Origin: Dunaliella salina
Lineage: Eukaryota; Chlorophyta; Chlorophyceae; Chlamydomonadales; Dunaliellaceae
Length of the DNA stretch: 21,143 nucleotides
Assembly (NCBI GenBank): GCA_002284615.2
Contig: MU069939.1
Coordinates: 35,653-56,795 of the forward strand
Direction: 5' to 3'
Part shown: positions 1 to 8,764 of the stretch, piece by piece
Layout: every line of letters begins with the position of its first letter
Numbering within the stretch: position 1 is the stretch's first letter
Translations under genes and position numbers: made by a program
The notes under the pieces: generated by a model
The model's database searches: none
Told to the model about the DNA's origin: nothing
The model's input: only the letters and a program-made list of their open reading frames with translations

Positions 1-1
1 T

Positions 2-80
2 GTGTGTGTGCTGCATGTGAGTGTGCATGTGTGCGTGTGCTGCATGCGAGTGTGTATGCGTGTGTGTATGCTGCATGCAG
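2..80. repeat. TG-rich tandem repeat, 29-31 bp unit
   Basis: A degenerate (TG)n tract is organised in about three units, each marked by CTGCATG at 11, 40 and 71, so the period is 29 then 31 bp. It lies upstream of a probable splice acceptor and is therefore read as intron. Translation through it gives only low-complexity Cys/Val/Ala sequence, which argues against coding. Confidence 0.7.
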
Positions 81-138
81 GAGCCCCTGGTATAATCCTC
101 ACTGCGGCATCTGTGCTCACCACACTTGTTTCGGACAG

Positions 139-252
139 GTCAAGGCCCCCCCGAAGCTGAAGATGAGCAACAAGGAGAAGAAGCAACAACAAAAACTGAG
201 AGAGGCAAGGAAGGCCCGAGGAGAGGAGGTCACCGACAGTGAAGAGGATTAA
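139..252 (+). CDS. Terminal exon of an unidentified host gene (charged C-terminal tail)
   Basis: The frame is open to a TAA at 250-252. A pyrimidine-containing stretch ending in CAG at 136-138 looks like a splice acceptor, and an exon starting at 139 is in phase 0. It encodes 37 residues, beginning VKAPPKLKMSNKEKK and ending EEVTDSEED. The peptide is strongly charged: a Lys/Gln/Arg-rich helix or coiled-coil-like stretch followed by an acidic tail with a possible casein kinase II type site (DSEED). Such tails are common in nucleolar and translation-associated proteins, but I do not recognise the protein. The upstream exons lie outside the window. Translation before 139 is repeat-derived and should not be treated as protein. 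This is the best candidate for a real host gene here. Confidence 0.55.
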   Translation, partial: VKAPPKLKMSNKEKKQQQKLREARKARGEEVTDSEED

Positions 253-704
253 TTGATTTGTTAATGCCTGTCCTTGGTCAGCTTTCCTCCTGCGCCTGTT
301 TCTTCGACTCCATCCACCATCTTGTTTATAATGCCGTGACCAAATGACGGTGTGCTTAGCCGAACCTGTATGGCGTGGGGGTGTGTGGGGGCTTGCTTGC
401 TGTGCTCATGTGGGGTGAAATCACCATGCAGAAACCTTCCCGGTTGGCGTCATGACTGCTTATGTTTTCTTTAATCCCTTGCTGTTTGAAGCTTTCAACG
501 ATGGGATGCTTCCCAGCTACAATAAGGTCCGCAGCTTGGTGGAAGCCCGACGACAGTCAGCTTGCACTGTTTGGTGGATCCTGCTTTTTTGGTCGATCTG
601 AAAAGCATGAAGCACGGGATTGAGGTCGGCCTACAGCCTGCTGATCGACTGCTGCTGAATTATTCCCAACCAGCATCAAGTTGAAAGAAAGGGTTAAGTA
701 AGGG
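253..704. other. 3' flank of the host gene and 3' region of a minus-strand LINE
   Basis: No convincing coding sequence lies here on either strand. The first part should contain the 3' UTR of the gene ending at 252. The later part may be 3' UTR of the minus-strand family I LINE, whose 3' boundary I could not place. No clear poly(A) or poly(T) tail or target-site duplication was found. Confidence 0.4.
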
Positions 705-889
705 TCAAGTAAGAAGCCGGAAGTTAAAATGTATGACTGCTTGGCGGTAAACAAAGAAGTTAAAAAAGAATCGAAGAAGTTTTGGCAAGAAGTTGTTGAA
801 TGATTGGGCACCCCCAACCGGAATATGCGCGACTTCTTGACGTAGAGCTTTGAACCAATAAACGCACTTTGAGACAGAGAGATTTAGAT

Positions 890-1363
890 TCACATTTGGG
901 GACCTTCAGCCAAATTGTTCAATTGATCGGCCTGTGACTGGTCCTCGCCAGCCAACATAATCTCCATAAGCTCAGAAATAAAGAAATAGAGCTTGTTGTT
1001 GTGTTGCAAGAGGAAATCCTGCACACCCTGGACACTAACTTGCTGTAAACAAGGTTGTTCCACTGAAAAAACACCTGAGAAGCAGTTGAACAGGTGAGCA
1101 TACTTTCTCCTCAAATCACAAACAGCTGCGTTTCTTCACATTAAAGGGCATGGACTTCATCCTGAACCTCAGCACTAGAGCAGCAATCAAACAAGAGAGA
1201 GGTTCGAGAATCCCAAGCCGCTGTCTCTACCTTCAACCTGTGAGCCCTAAGCCTGGATCGGCTATCATTCCTTCCGACATGTTGAGACAGATCCAAATGC
1301 ATGTGTCTCGGTAAGCGGGCTGGGGCACGCACATTGTGGTCAAAAGGCACTGCAACAAAGTTT
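890..1363 (-). pseudogene. C-terminal zinc-finger-like region of family I LINE, frameshifted
   Basis: From about 1362 the minus strand continues the RT protein in a new frame (FVAVPFDHNVRAPARL, then LRAHRLKVETAAW and EVQDEVHAL). A Cys pair followed by His and a later Cys (TGT after a stop at about 1138) fits a degraded CCHC-type finger. A further frame change leads to AVCDLRRKYAHLF, and the protein ends about 75 codons later with LYFFISELMEIMLAGEDQSQ. The three pieces line up as one protein broken by at least two small indels and one stop. Such fingers are thought to help LINE RTs bind nucleic acid. Order and spacing support the assignment. The boundaries are approximate. Confidence 0.7.
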
Positions 1364-3503
1364 GGTAGGTTGCCAATTTATTATAAGTCTCCCGAGGGTT
1401 TACTCCCTCGACATCTCTCCACACTGCCTGCAAGCTGTGCCTGAGGTCAGCAGTGAACTCTTGAGTAGAAATAGGAGTACCCTGCCGCACAGCTTCAACA
1501 AAGGAATCACAGCGCCGCAATCCTTGAAAGGCATCTAAAACTTGAGCAGTCCAGCAGGAAGGCTCACGAGAATGAATGTTCAGATCCGCTTTCAGCACGC
1601 TTCTCAGCGTCTCGCTATTGGACCTGAGCATGCTATTATACATTTTAACAACAGATCTGAACCAATAAANCTGGAGCGGCTCATGACCACACTCCCGCAA
1701 AACAGCCCAGTTTGGAGTGGTACGGTTAACACCCAGCGTGCTTTTTAGATAACTCATGTGCCGAACTTGCATGTCACTCGCAAACTCCTTGCCCTCTTTA
1801 ATGTACTCAGTTCCCCACACCTGCCCTGCATACAGTCCAGCCGGAACCACATACGTCTTCCCAAGCCACAGAGAGACATATGGCCTATTTGCCAGAGAGT
1901 GCTCACAAACAAATTGACGGACCCGAAAAGCAGACGCCATGAACGGACCAGTAGCATGCTCAGAGGACTTAGTCATGCTCATGCGCTTGTGAAACATCAT
2001 GCCGAGGTACTTGAAAGACTCCTTGTGTGCCAGTGGCACCCCCCCAACATGAAAAACAGGCAGATCTGACCCTGAGGAAATAAAGTGAACTACCTCTGAC
2101 TTAGCGGTGTTGATGATTAAGTGCTTCCGCTGAGCATACGCATGTAAGCGGTTCAGCATGGTCTGCAAAGCATGAGGATCATTGGCCATTAGAGTCAGGT
2201 CATCAGCGTACAACATGTGCGTCACATGGAACTCAGCTGTACCCGTGACAGCACCTTGTACCCTTTCCGCAATTTCATCAATGCCATTCACATACAGAGA
2301 GAAAAGCAGAGGGGATAAAGGGCACCCCTGCTTTACACCCGTGTTAGGGTTAACCCGAGCAGCCTTCTGTCCATCCCTCAAAATGTACTCATCAGCATCG
2401 TACATGTTTTTAATGATGGGCAAGAGAGGAGTGGGCATGCGTGTGCGTTGCAGGTGCTGCCAGAGTGCCTGCCTAGGGATGGTATCGTAGGCTTGCTTAA
2501 AGTCAATGAACGCTGTGTGCAGCCGGCTAGANNGCCCAGGCTGGATCGTGCNTNCAGCATGCTGTAGGTGCCTTAAAATGAAGATGGGCTGGAGGGTGTT
2601 CCTGCCTAGGTAGAAACCGAATTGTGTGTCAGGAATCTTATTTGNNGCCACGCACCAGTCTGTTACAAGAGAACGAATCACATTNGCNTACANGCGGTAC
2701 ATTGTGCCACTAACAGCCAGCATGCGATAGCTGTTAGGTTCAAGGAGGGGTCCCTTTTTGTACAAGGGGGTCAGCTTAGCCTTCTTCCAACAATCAGGGG
2801 TGCGAGCCTTATCATAGAAAAGCTTGAAAAGCCGGGCAATGTATGGCACCAGCACATTCACCCTCTNAGTGCCCCGGCCATTGGCCCGCGGGCGCACCAN
2901 AGTAGCACATTTGATAAAAGGGGCAGCTACACAATCAAATCCAGGAGAAGCACGCCCGTTCATTTTCCCAATCTGCTCAGCTACCANCCCTTGCATTTCC
3001 TCNTCAGANNGCACAGCAACCGCATCCGGCTCAGGCATCCAATTATTTTGTGCACTCTGTTTCAAAAGAGCCCCATCGTCACGCCCACGGCCCAAAGGAA
3101 CAGCCATGTCTCTTGCAGATAGAGCCACACCCCGGCGAACCAACTGAGCTGCCTCTCGAGGCCGAAAGTGCGCTTTTAAGTAATTATCCCACACAGCTTG
3201 TGCTACAGGTGTAGTCTGAGAACGCTTAGACCGTTTCAGCAGTGCATGCACATCAGGATCTTTATTATAGAGCCTACCTAAGAACACATCCCTCTGTCTC
3301 CGCGTGTAAGGGCGCTTTGACCACTGGACTTGTATTTTGTACTGCCTCCGCACAAACTCGCGCGCATGTAGAGGCTGACCCGTTCGAAGAGCCCCCATAA
3401 ACACACGATGCTTCTCTCTGCAAGCTGCATCAAACCAGGGAGGGCTGTGAGCGCCCCTCCAGCTGGCACGTAAAGGCCCACACACGCTAACTAGCCCAGC
3501 CAT
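1233..3503 (-). pseudogene. Reverse transcriptase of family I LINE
   Basis: A 756-codon frame begins with an endonuclease-RT linker (PPWFDAACREKHRVF) and then a non-LTR RT. Fingers motifs include NKIPDTQFGFYLGRNTLQP. Motif A is FIDFKQAYDTIPR with its catalytic Asp near residue 334. Motif B is GVKQGCPLSPLLF (389-401). Motif C is MLYADDLTLMA with Asp434 and Asp435 (2199-2210). Motif D is SEVVHF and motif E is FKYLGMMF. The thumb and linker contain TTPNWAVLRECGHEPLQ and a long conserved stretch ending NPRETYNKLATYQT. After that the frame is wrong: the true continuation (VPFDHNVRAPARLPRH) is in another frame, so the last 40 or so residues before the stop at 1233 are spurious. All three catalytic Asp are kept. 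Undetermined bases give several unknown residues. The enzyme would copy the element RNA at a nicked target. Confidence 0.88.
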
Positions 3504-3706
3504 GCCGACATCTCCAGCAGCTTGCTAAACAGAGAGAATGAATCCTGACTACTGTCGGCGCACTCCCTCAAGTCGACAGGAATGCCAGCTCGCCCCTCCC
3601 AATTGGACCATCTAGAATCCAGAACTTGAGACGCAGGATTGCATATAACTAATTCAATACTAGATTTAGAATTAAAACCCTCATGCCCATCCAATGATTG
3701 GTCCAT
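3491..3706 (-). pseudogene. Remnant of LINE endonuclease domain (C-terminal part)
   Basis: This 71-codon open stretch lies just upstream of the RT frame and overlaps its start by a few bases in another frame. SSIELVIC resembles the S-x-IDYV strand near the end of APE-type endonucleases, with Asp replaced by Glu. The usual SDHxP signature is not readable. The identification rests mainly on position, immediately before the 'PPWFDAACRE' linker that normally joins endonuclease and RT in such elements. It is decayed and non-functional if correct. It could also be unrelated open sequence. Confidence 0.4.
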
Positions 3707-4370
3707 CGGTCATTCAGGACATTTGGCGCGGAGAATTGCAATTTGATTGCATCTATACCAACATCATGACACCAGAATCATGTTGCGCAGTTGGAACGAA
3801 GCTTGCACACCCCAGCAGCAGGGCCAGGGAGGTGGATGCTGCCTGTTTTTGCCTCTAGGTGCTTGCTCAGCCTCAGACTCTGTCTCTTGGTACTGCTGCA
3901 CATTGGAACGACCGGTTTTCCACCGAGTAGACATAGTGAACATGTCTTCGACATGCGAGACGTTACCACAAAGATTTAAGAACCAACGGACGCTCTTCTA
4001 ACTAGGTAGATGCCGTTATAGGCGCCCTCCGTTTTCCAATCATCCCGTGACATTCCTATCATGTAGCAACCAATCGTTCCTCTCAACAAGCAAACCAGTG
4101 TCATTTTGTTTTAGTTGTGACAATCGATTACCAGTCGGAAAGAAATCCATCAGATAGGAAATTCCATGGGGATCCCATTACCTAGAATTCTCAGGTGAAT
4201 GCTACCATGCTGGGCAACCCATTTTTTTGTGCTGATGATGAGCTGCACCTAGCACAAAGCTCGCTGGTTTTTTACAGTGGAAGCTCTTTGTGAGGCATGC
4301 AGTCCCCAGCATAGATGTGTACTGAGCATAGCACTGCTCTGCACATGCCCATACTTTACAATCATGCTGT
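3707..4370. other. About 660 bp with no recognised gene
   Basis: Short open stretches occur on both strands but none shows a domain, motif or similarity to the LINE pieces around it. It may be the original target DNA between the family I copy and the family II 3' tail starting at 4371, or an unrecognisable 5' part of family I. Nothing else is supported. Confidence 0.4.
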
Positions 4371-4396
4371 TAAAAAGAAAAGAAAAGAAAAACTAC

Positions 4397-4447
4397 GTAG
4401 GCAGAGGAATTCTCCCTACATTAAACACATTGGTTCAAAAAAGAGCC
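4397..4447 (-). other. 3'-terminal double stem-loop of family II (copy a)
   Basis: In element sense there is first a hairpin of GGCTC, six T, GAACC (4447-4432), then GTAGG...CCTAC arms (4419-4397) enclosing an imperfect inner stem. The T/C-rich tail follows directly. This copy has substitutions in both stems. It is a probable RNA recognition site for the RT. Confidence 0.6.
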
Positions 4448-4550
4448 AAGAGCCCCCTTCACCATAAGGTATGAAAAAAGAAAGCTAGTGGATCTGGAGG
4501 GTTACTAGAAGCGCCTGGCTCCAAAAAAAAGCTAATGTGGTTCTGGAGGG

Positions 4551-5056
4551 TTATTGGAAGCGCCGTGGATCTAGAACCTGGCTGTGGGAAGTGTTCTTGT
4601 GTTCAATAGCACGGCGTGTGGAAACTAGTTTCTGGGCATATTGAACAGAATGGGCATGTAGTTGTTGAGCAAGCTTCGTGGCATGCTGGTGATCCAGTCC
4701 TAGGTGGTTGAATTGCTTCAGGATATGCTCAGTGTAAATAGTTCCACCTACACCCAGGAGAATAGGGTGAATTGTAAAAGCTTTAGCACAAATAAGTTTA
4801 CAAAGATCTGTGTGCGGCTGCTTTGCCGCGTTCAAGTGATGCTCTGGCCTTGTGTCTTCACAGGACTTGATTTCTATTAGGTGCACATGGCATTCATTCC
4901 CGTAAAATTCCATTGGTAAAATTCATGGGGTTTCCTCATGCGGCTAGTTCTGGTGATCCTCCGTGGGGAGCTGTGCAAAGCGTGATGAGAATGAGTAGGA
5001 AAAACACCATTTGAAATAAATTTGGCATCAAAAGGGATGATCAAAACAGCTTCTGG
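4551..5056 (-). pseudogene. Restriction-like endonuclease domain of family II (copy a)
   Basis: This is the C-terminal nuclease of the family II polyprotein. It starts EAVLIIPFDAKF, where other copies have PDAVL, so the catalytic Asp is Glu. One frameshift falls near 4890-4913, where KPHEFY is followed by material from another frame. It then reads LIEIKSCEDTRPEHHL, carrying the E-x-K of the PD-(D/E)XK fold, then LLGVGGTIYTEH and a final helix-rich region with LAQQLHAHSVQYA. A stop follows at 4551. Family role: nicking target DNA. The assignment is by motif inspection and comparison with six other copies here. The copy is broken. Confidence 0.7.
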
Positions 5057-5720
5057 GCTCTTTTCCTGCAAATCCATGCTTGAAAGAAATTACTCTAGCA
5101 AGAAGATCAAAGACACTTTTTCACGAGCCCTTCCAACTCACATCCATACTGCCCTCCAAAAATGGGCCTTTTCAACCCAAGGAAAAATGGCCTCCCCACT
5201 AGACCACAACCCACAATACCAGAATTTTTGGAGTGCGGACTCCCGAGACACTCTTTTTGGTGCCATGCATAATGCCTTCTCATCCAAATTCTGAGGCTTC
5301 TCAGTCTGCCATCCCATTTGTGATGAGGGAATCATGACCCAAGCTTTGCAACTTGCCATTCACTCTGCCATTCTCAACACAGAAGCCAGTGCTACATTCA
5401 TGTTCCTTCTGCCTTGGAATAAGAACATGATAACTAACCCCTTCTTCAAACTTGTCACTGCCTACCCCCACCTCTGTTACGACCTTGGAACCATACCTTG
5501 CAAAAAACTTGGTTACAGTGCCCCTCAATCCTGCCCTAACCAAGAGGTACCTCTACCTCAGCATGCCCAGGACCTTCGTATCTTTGCTGTTTGGAACACT
5601 GCAGTTCGAGTTCATCTCAACAACCATAACAAAGACTGGCTACAGGGCTTGAAATGAGACTTGAAAGAAGCCGCAGAGTGGAAGCTGACGAATATCAACA
5701 GCCACCCTGTCGAAACAACA
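5057..5720 (+). pseudogene. PCIF1-like methyltransferase-fold domain of family II, fragment
   Basis: This reads in the same order as the longer copy on the minus strand at 16380-17639: LERNYSSKKIKDTFSRALP, then FWSADSRDTLFGAMHNAF, then GFSVCHPICDEGIMTQAL, then DLGTIPCKKLGYSAPQS, then DLRIFAVWNTAVRVHLNNHN. The main frame is interrupted by a TGA at 5292-5294 and another at 5655-5657, both one substitution away from the sense codons of the other copy. The N-terminal part and PHD finger are missing, cut at the head-to-head junction near 5056. The CHPI motif stands where methyltransferases of this fold have NPPF. It is followed by RNase H, which shows the domain order of the family. Confidence 0.7.
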
Positions 5721-5796
5721 CGTCCCCACACACCCTAAAAACCCACACATGACTGTCCAAGACACAAAGTTGGTGCCCAGCCAATCTAGTGCCATT

Positions 5797-6540
5797 CTAA
5801 TTCTCAAACTTGCTGATTGGAGAGCATGGGCATACACACATGGCAGCTGCCTTGTCCATACTGGTAAGCAAGAAATTGGAGCAGGCATCGACTGCCCGTC
5901 CACTGACAGCAAGAACTTTGTAGAACCAAACGGTGTTGGGATCACCAAATCCATCATTAGAGCTGAATTGGCAGCAATTGCTGCTGTTACCATTACCAAA
6001 CATGGAAGACATCTGAGGCATATCCAAGGATATGTCTTCTCAATGATTTCAACGCTCATTAGGGACTTCCATACCGAAATTCGAATTTACAAGGTGAAGT
6101 TCCATGCTGGCATTGCTGGAAATGAATGTGCAGATGCTATTGCAAAACAGCAGGCAAAGCAAGCACAGGAATGCATGGCAGATACCGAGATTTCTGGTGC
6201 AGGTCCTGGTGCAAATCCATTTACAAATATTTTTTGGCTAGTCAAGGAAGAAAGAGTGCATGCTACAGGCACATCTGCAGGTCCACCAGCCGCCCACAAG
6301 CTCACCTATTTCCCCAATCTTCAAGATGCTCTCAAATCCACGTGCATCCAAAACATAAGCTCGGATATGCCAATGCCAAAACAGGCTACTACTCTTACTA
6401 TCGAAACGTATTACCGCAAGTAGATAGAAAATCAGCAATGCCTTCAGAAGTATGCCCAACATTTCTATACCCATGAAGCATACTATCCTGCAGTACCGCA
6501 CAGGCACCCTCTACAACAAAAAACATGCAGTACGGTTTAT
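5797..6540 (+). pseudogene. RNase H domain of family II with lost catalytic residues, plus downstream linker
   Basis: This is an RNase HI-type domain. WAYTHGSC replaces the usual YTDGSC, so the first catalytic Asp is His. RAELAAIAAV carries the second acidic residue (Glu). About 30 residues that should include the TDS motif are deleted between there and HIQGYVF. KVKFHAGIAGNECADAIAK carries the final His and Asp. It is therefore inactive. The frame continues through NPFTNIFWLVKEERVHATG and stops at 6421-6423. Traces in other frames continue to YRTGTLYNKKHAVRF (about 6497-6535), the sequence that precedes the zinc finger in the copy at 8000-8140. In this family RNase H would remove the RNA strand after cDNA synthesis. 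Confidence 0.75.
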
Positions 6541-6837
6541 GTTTTATGCACCTCTGTACTCTCCCTTGCATGCTGCCTTTGGACAGTCCTCACTTTTTAT
6601 CTCTTGGAACTCTCCATTGTGCTCTTAGAGTTAGTACTGTCATTTTCTTTCACCTGCTATTTGGAATCAACTCGTGTGTGTGATGGCAGTGCCTTTTTGT
6701 GTCCTTCTTCAGTATACTGCAAACTTTTTATTTCATAAGCTGAGCAGCTAGACTGAATGGCTGAAGGCTTCATATCCTATTGTAAACCTTGTAAACCTTG
6801 GAAACCTTGTATGTTTTAAAAGGTCAACTGATTCATC
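6541..6837. other. About 297 bp interrupting a family II copy
   Basis: Family II sequence stops after the KKHAVRF codons and resumes at about 6838 with the zinc finger (CPLP.., DSAVHMLSGC). In the copy at 8000-8140 these two parts are only about 25 bp apart. The intervening sequence is noncoding, T-rich on the plus strand, and carries short repeats (AAACCTTG three times between 6782 and 6808). It looks like an insertion, but no duplicated target site or terminal repeat was seen. Confidence 0.45.
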
Positions 6838-7000
6838 TTGCCCCCTCCCAGGCTGCTATGATTAAGACAGCGCAGTACACATGCTCTCAGGCTGCCAAAA
6901 CCATATCAACTCCAACATGAAAACTGAACGCTATAACATTGCAGGCAGAATGATTACAAGCCCTCGGCAAATGCCCTGTATGGGCAGGCTTTGCATACGT
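6838..7000 (+). pseudogene. Family II zinc finger and RHNIAGR region, fragment
   Basis: TGCCCCCTCCC starts a CPLC-like finger. It is followed by DSAVHMLSGCQNH, completing a C2HC arrangement, and then MKTERYNIAGRMI, matching MKTERHNIAGRM in the copy near 15510. It breaks off at about 7000, where the sequence jumps back to the methyltransferase C-terminus (VVWNAAARVRLNENN). The join is a rearrangement between two family II pieces in the same orientation. Confidence 0.6.
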
Positions 7001-7002
7001 AG

Positions 7003-7150
7003 ACATGTTGTTTGGAATGCCGCTGCAAGAGTCCGCCTCAATGAAAACAATTCAGATTGGCTCACAGGCCTGAAACAAGACATCCGCGAAGCAAGATGGC
7101 TGGAAAGAAACATTAGCATCGACCCGGTCCTTAATCCAAGACACCCAGAT
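7003..7150 (+). pseudogene. C-terminus of the methyltransferase-like domain, family II
   Basis: VVWNAAARVRLNENNSDWL followed by EARWLERN and DPVLNPRHPD matches the end of the domain in the copies at 5590-5700 and 16380-16640. It runs directly into the RNase H region with one frame change around 7200-7260. It shows again that RNase H follows this domain. Confidence 0.6.
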
Positions 7151-7151
7151 A

Positions 7152-7736
7152 TTGAAACTGGCTTCAATAAATTCAAAGAATTACCTTCTGCCCACCAACA
7201 AACTTCTCACAATACCACACAAAGCCAACAAACTCTTTCATCACTCACATCATCCAGCCCTTATCTGGTATGCAAAGTTAGTTGGAAACTGGAGAGAATG
7301 GGCATACACGGACGGCAGCTGCCATGTATACAATGATAAACAAGTGATTGGTGCAGGAGTCTACCACTCCGCCAGCGACAGCACCAACCATGTCCAACCG
7401 AATGGAGCAGAAATCGCTCATACCATCACTAGAGCCGAATTGGCGGCAATAGCAGAAGCTATTCTCCTAGGAAATTGTTGCATTGCCACTGACAGCCTTT
7501 GCTCTCTAAAACAGATCACAAAGCAAATACTTTACCCAGAACTTCATTACCAGCACATCCAGGGCCACATCCTCAAGATAATCATAGAACTCATACGCAA
7601 CTCACCTACCCCTATCCATTTCTTCAAGGTTAAATCTCATGCTGGAATTGTTGGCAGCGAATATGCAGATGCCATTGCTAAGCATTTGGCCATTCAGAAT
7701 AATGACAGACATAACCTTCCCACGTGCAAACCTTGA
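7152..7736 (+). pseudogene. RNase H domain of family II with all four acidic residues kept
   Basis: This is a 194-codon open frame. Catalytic residues in order are Asp54 in WAYTDGSC (7311-7313), Glu96 in TRAELAAIAEA, Asp114 in IATDSLCSL, and Asp173 in the C-terminal motif SHAGIVGSEYADAIAK, with His163 before it. This is the complete D-E-D-D set of RNase HI. An Asn at the usual GNE position is Ser here. The copy at 5797-6540 has lost two of these residues. The frame breaks after NLPTCKP at 7736 and the protein continues in another frame, so the element as a whole is dead although this domain reads intact. Residues before about 38 are linker. Role in the family: degrading RNA in the RNA/DNA hybrid. 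Confidence 0.82.
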
Positions 7737-8140
7737 AGGCAATCCTTTTCATGATACCACCTGGCTTGCCTTTGAGCAAACTTCCTGCACTCATGCAAAT
7801 GCGTTTAGACGTCTGAACCCACCTGCCGCAAAGCTTAAACACTTCTCCAACCTCCATGATGCTTTACGGAAACACATGCACTCAAAACACAGACTTGGAA
7901 AGGCCAACACCAACTCTTTCTACCAAAGTTCACTTCCCCACATCCACAAAAATATCAGGAATGCCTTCTGGACCATGTCAACTCTCTTTCAAAATGAGGC
8001 AAAACATTTTCAAATACCGAACAGGTACCCTCTTCAATCAAAAACACGCGGTACGCTTCAAAATTCCCACCAGCCTACAATGCCCCCTCTGTGGGGAACT
8101 TGACAGTGCCCTTCACATCTTATCAGGACGCAAAAATTGT
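7737..8140 (+). pseudogene. Family II region between RNase H and zinc finger, with CPLC finger
   Basis: After a frame change the protein continues LEGNPFHDTTWLAFEQTS, then AKLKHFSNLHDALRKHMHSK, to about 8000. A second frame change leads to YRTGTLFNQKHAVRF and LQCPLCGELDSALHILSGR. The last part is a compact zinc finger of type C-x2-C followed by His, in which the final Cys seen in the copies at 6885 and 15490 (LSGC) is Arg. The copy ends near 8140 where minus-strand RNase H sequence begins, a tail-to-tail junction. Function unknown; nucleic-acid binding is likely from the finger. Confidence 0.68.
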
Positions 8141-8262
8141 ACCATGTCTGCAGGAGGCACCAGATATCTGCCACACAGTTGTTGGCTTGCTTTGCCTGAT
8201 ACGTTGCAATAGCATCTGCACATTCATTTACAACGATGCTAACATGAGACTTAATAATCAAA
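8140..8262 (-). pseudogene. RNase H C-terminal fragment, family II
   Basis: Minus-strand translation gives IIKSHVSIVVNECADAIA, then QAKQANNCVAD. This matches the last RNase H motif (KSHAGIAGNECADAIAK) and the following residues of the copy at 6090-6180. His and the final Asp are kept, and AGIAG is changed to VSIVV. Its N-terminal two thirds are missing: methyltransferase-like sequence lies only about 70 bp upstream, at 8335-8690. Confidence 0.7.
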
Positions 8263-8334
8263 TATTCATATTAAATAAAACTAATATTGAAATTCTGGAT
8301 TGATGGGGCACCGAGTCTGCTTCTTAGATACCCA

Positions 8335-8690
8335 TGTGTGAAGTTATTGGGTACTCGGAGATGTGCTGTTCGTCAAGTGCGGGGCGTTCCAATTTACTGA
8401 AACCTGGCATGTCATGCATGGGGTTGAGCACTGAGTGGCAGCTGACATTCTTTAGCTTCCACTCTGTGGCTTCTGGCACATCTCTTGCTCCCCGTAGCCA
8501 ATCTTGTTATGGTCGTTCAGGCGGAGTCGAGCTGCATTGTTCCAAACAGCAAGGATTCGAAGGTCCCAGGTGCTGAGGTAGAGGTACCTCTTGGTCAGGG
8601 TAGGATAGGGGGGCACCGTAACCAAGTTTTTTGCAAGGTATGGTTCCAAGGTCAGAACAGAGGTGTGGGTAAGCAGTGACAAATATGCAT
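8335..8690 (-). pseudogene. Methyltransferase-like domain C-terminal fragment, family II
   Basis: On the minus strand this reads TAYPHLCSDLGTIPCKKL, then PDQEVPLPQH, then a frame change to DLRILAVWNNAARLRLNDHN and TEWKLKNV, and ends near a PMHDMP stretch. It matches the C-terminal third of the domain at 16380-17639. Two or more frame changes make it non-functional. It is followed in the same orientation by the RNase H scrap at 8140-8262, so the pair is one copy with an internal deletion. Confidence 0.68.
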
Positions 8691-8764
8691 GTGTACTTTT
8701 AGTTTGTTCAGATTAGTAAGATATTGGATTGGGTGCATGCCATGATTTTGTGCGTGAGAGGTCT

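Larger units (their letters stand above)
705..3706 (-). mobile_element. Family I non-LTR retrotransposon (LINE), decayed
   Basis: Read on the minus strand the order is: remnant of an endonuclease C-terminus (3706-3491), RT (3503-1233), a zinc-finger-like C-terminus in another frame (about 1363-1141), and a final conserved tail (1131-890) followed by probable 3' UTR. RT motifs A, B, C and E are all readable. At least three frame changes separate the parts, so the copy is inactive. The 5' end is truncated or unrecognisable beyond 3706. Many undetermined bases fall inside it, as expected for a repeat that assembled poorly. Its RT differs clearly from family II of this window (YADD against FADD, and different motif A and B sequences). 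Confidence 0.85.
4371..5056 (-). mobile_element. Family II LINE 3' fragment (copy a)
   Basis: On the minus strand this runs from the start of the restriction-like endonuclease domain (about 5056) to the 3' terminus. The terminus is shown on the plus strand by an A/G-rich tail (4371-4391), the conserved stem-loops (4397-4447) and a noncoding 3' UTR. The 5' end is truncated and abuts plus-strand family II sequence starting at about 5057, making a head-to-head junction. Confidence 0.85.

Noticed and set aside
4..138. Coding sequence upstream of 139 in frame with the terminal exon
   Set aside because: It is a TG-rich tandem repeat giving low-complexity Cys/Val/Ala and is better explained as intron before an acceptor.
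2622..3122. 166-codon plus-strand open frame
   Set aside because: Antisense to the RT of family I, with many undetermined bases.
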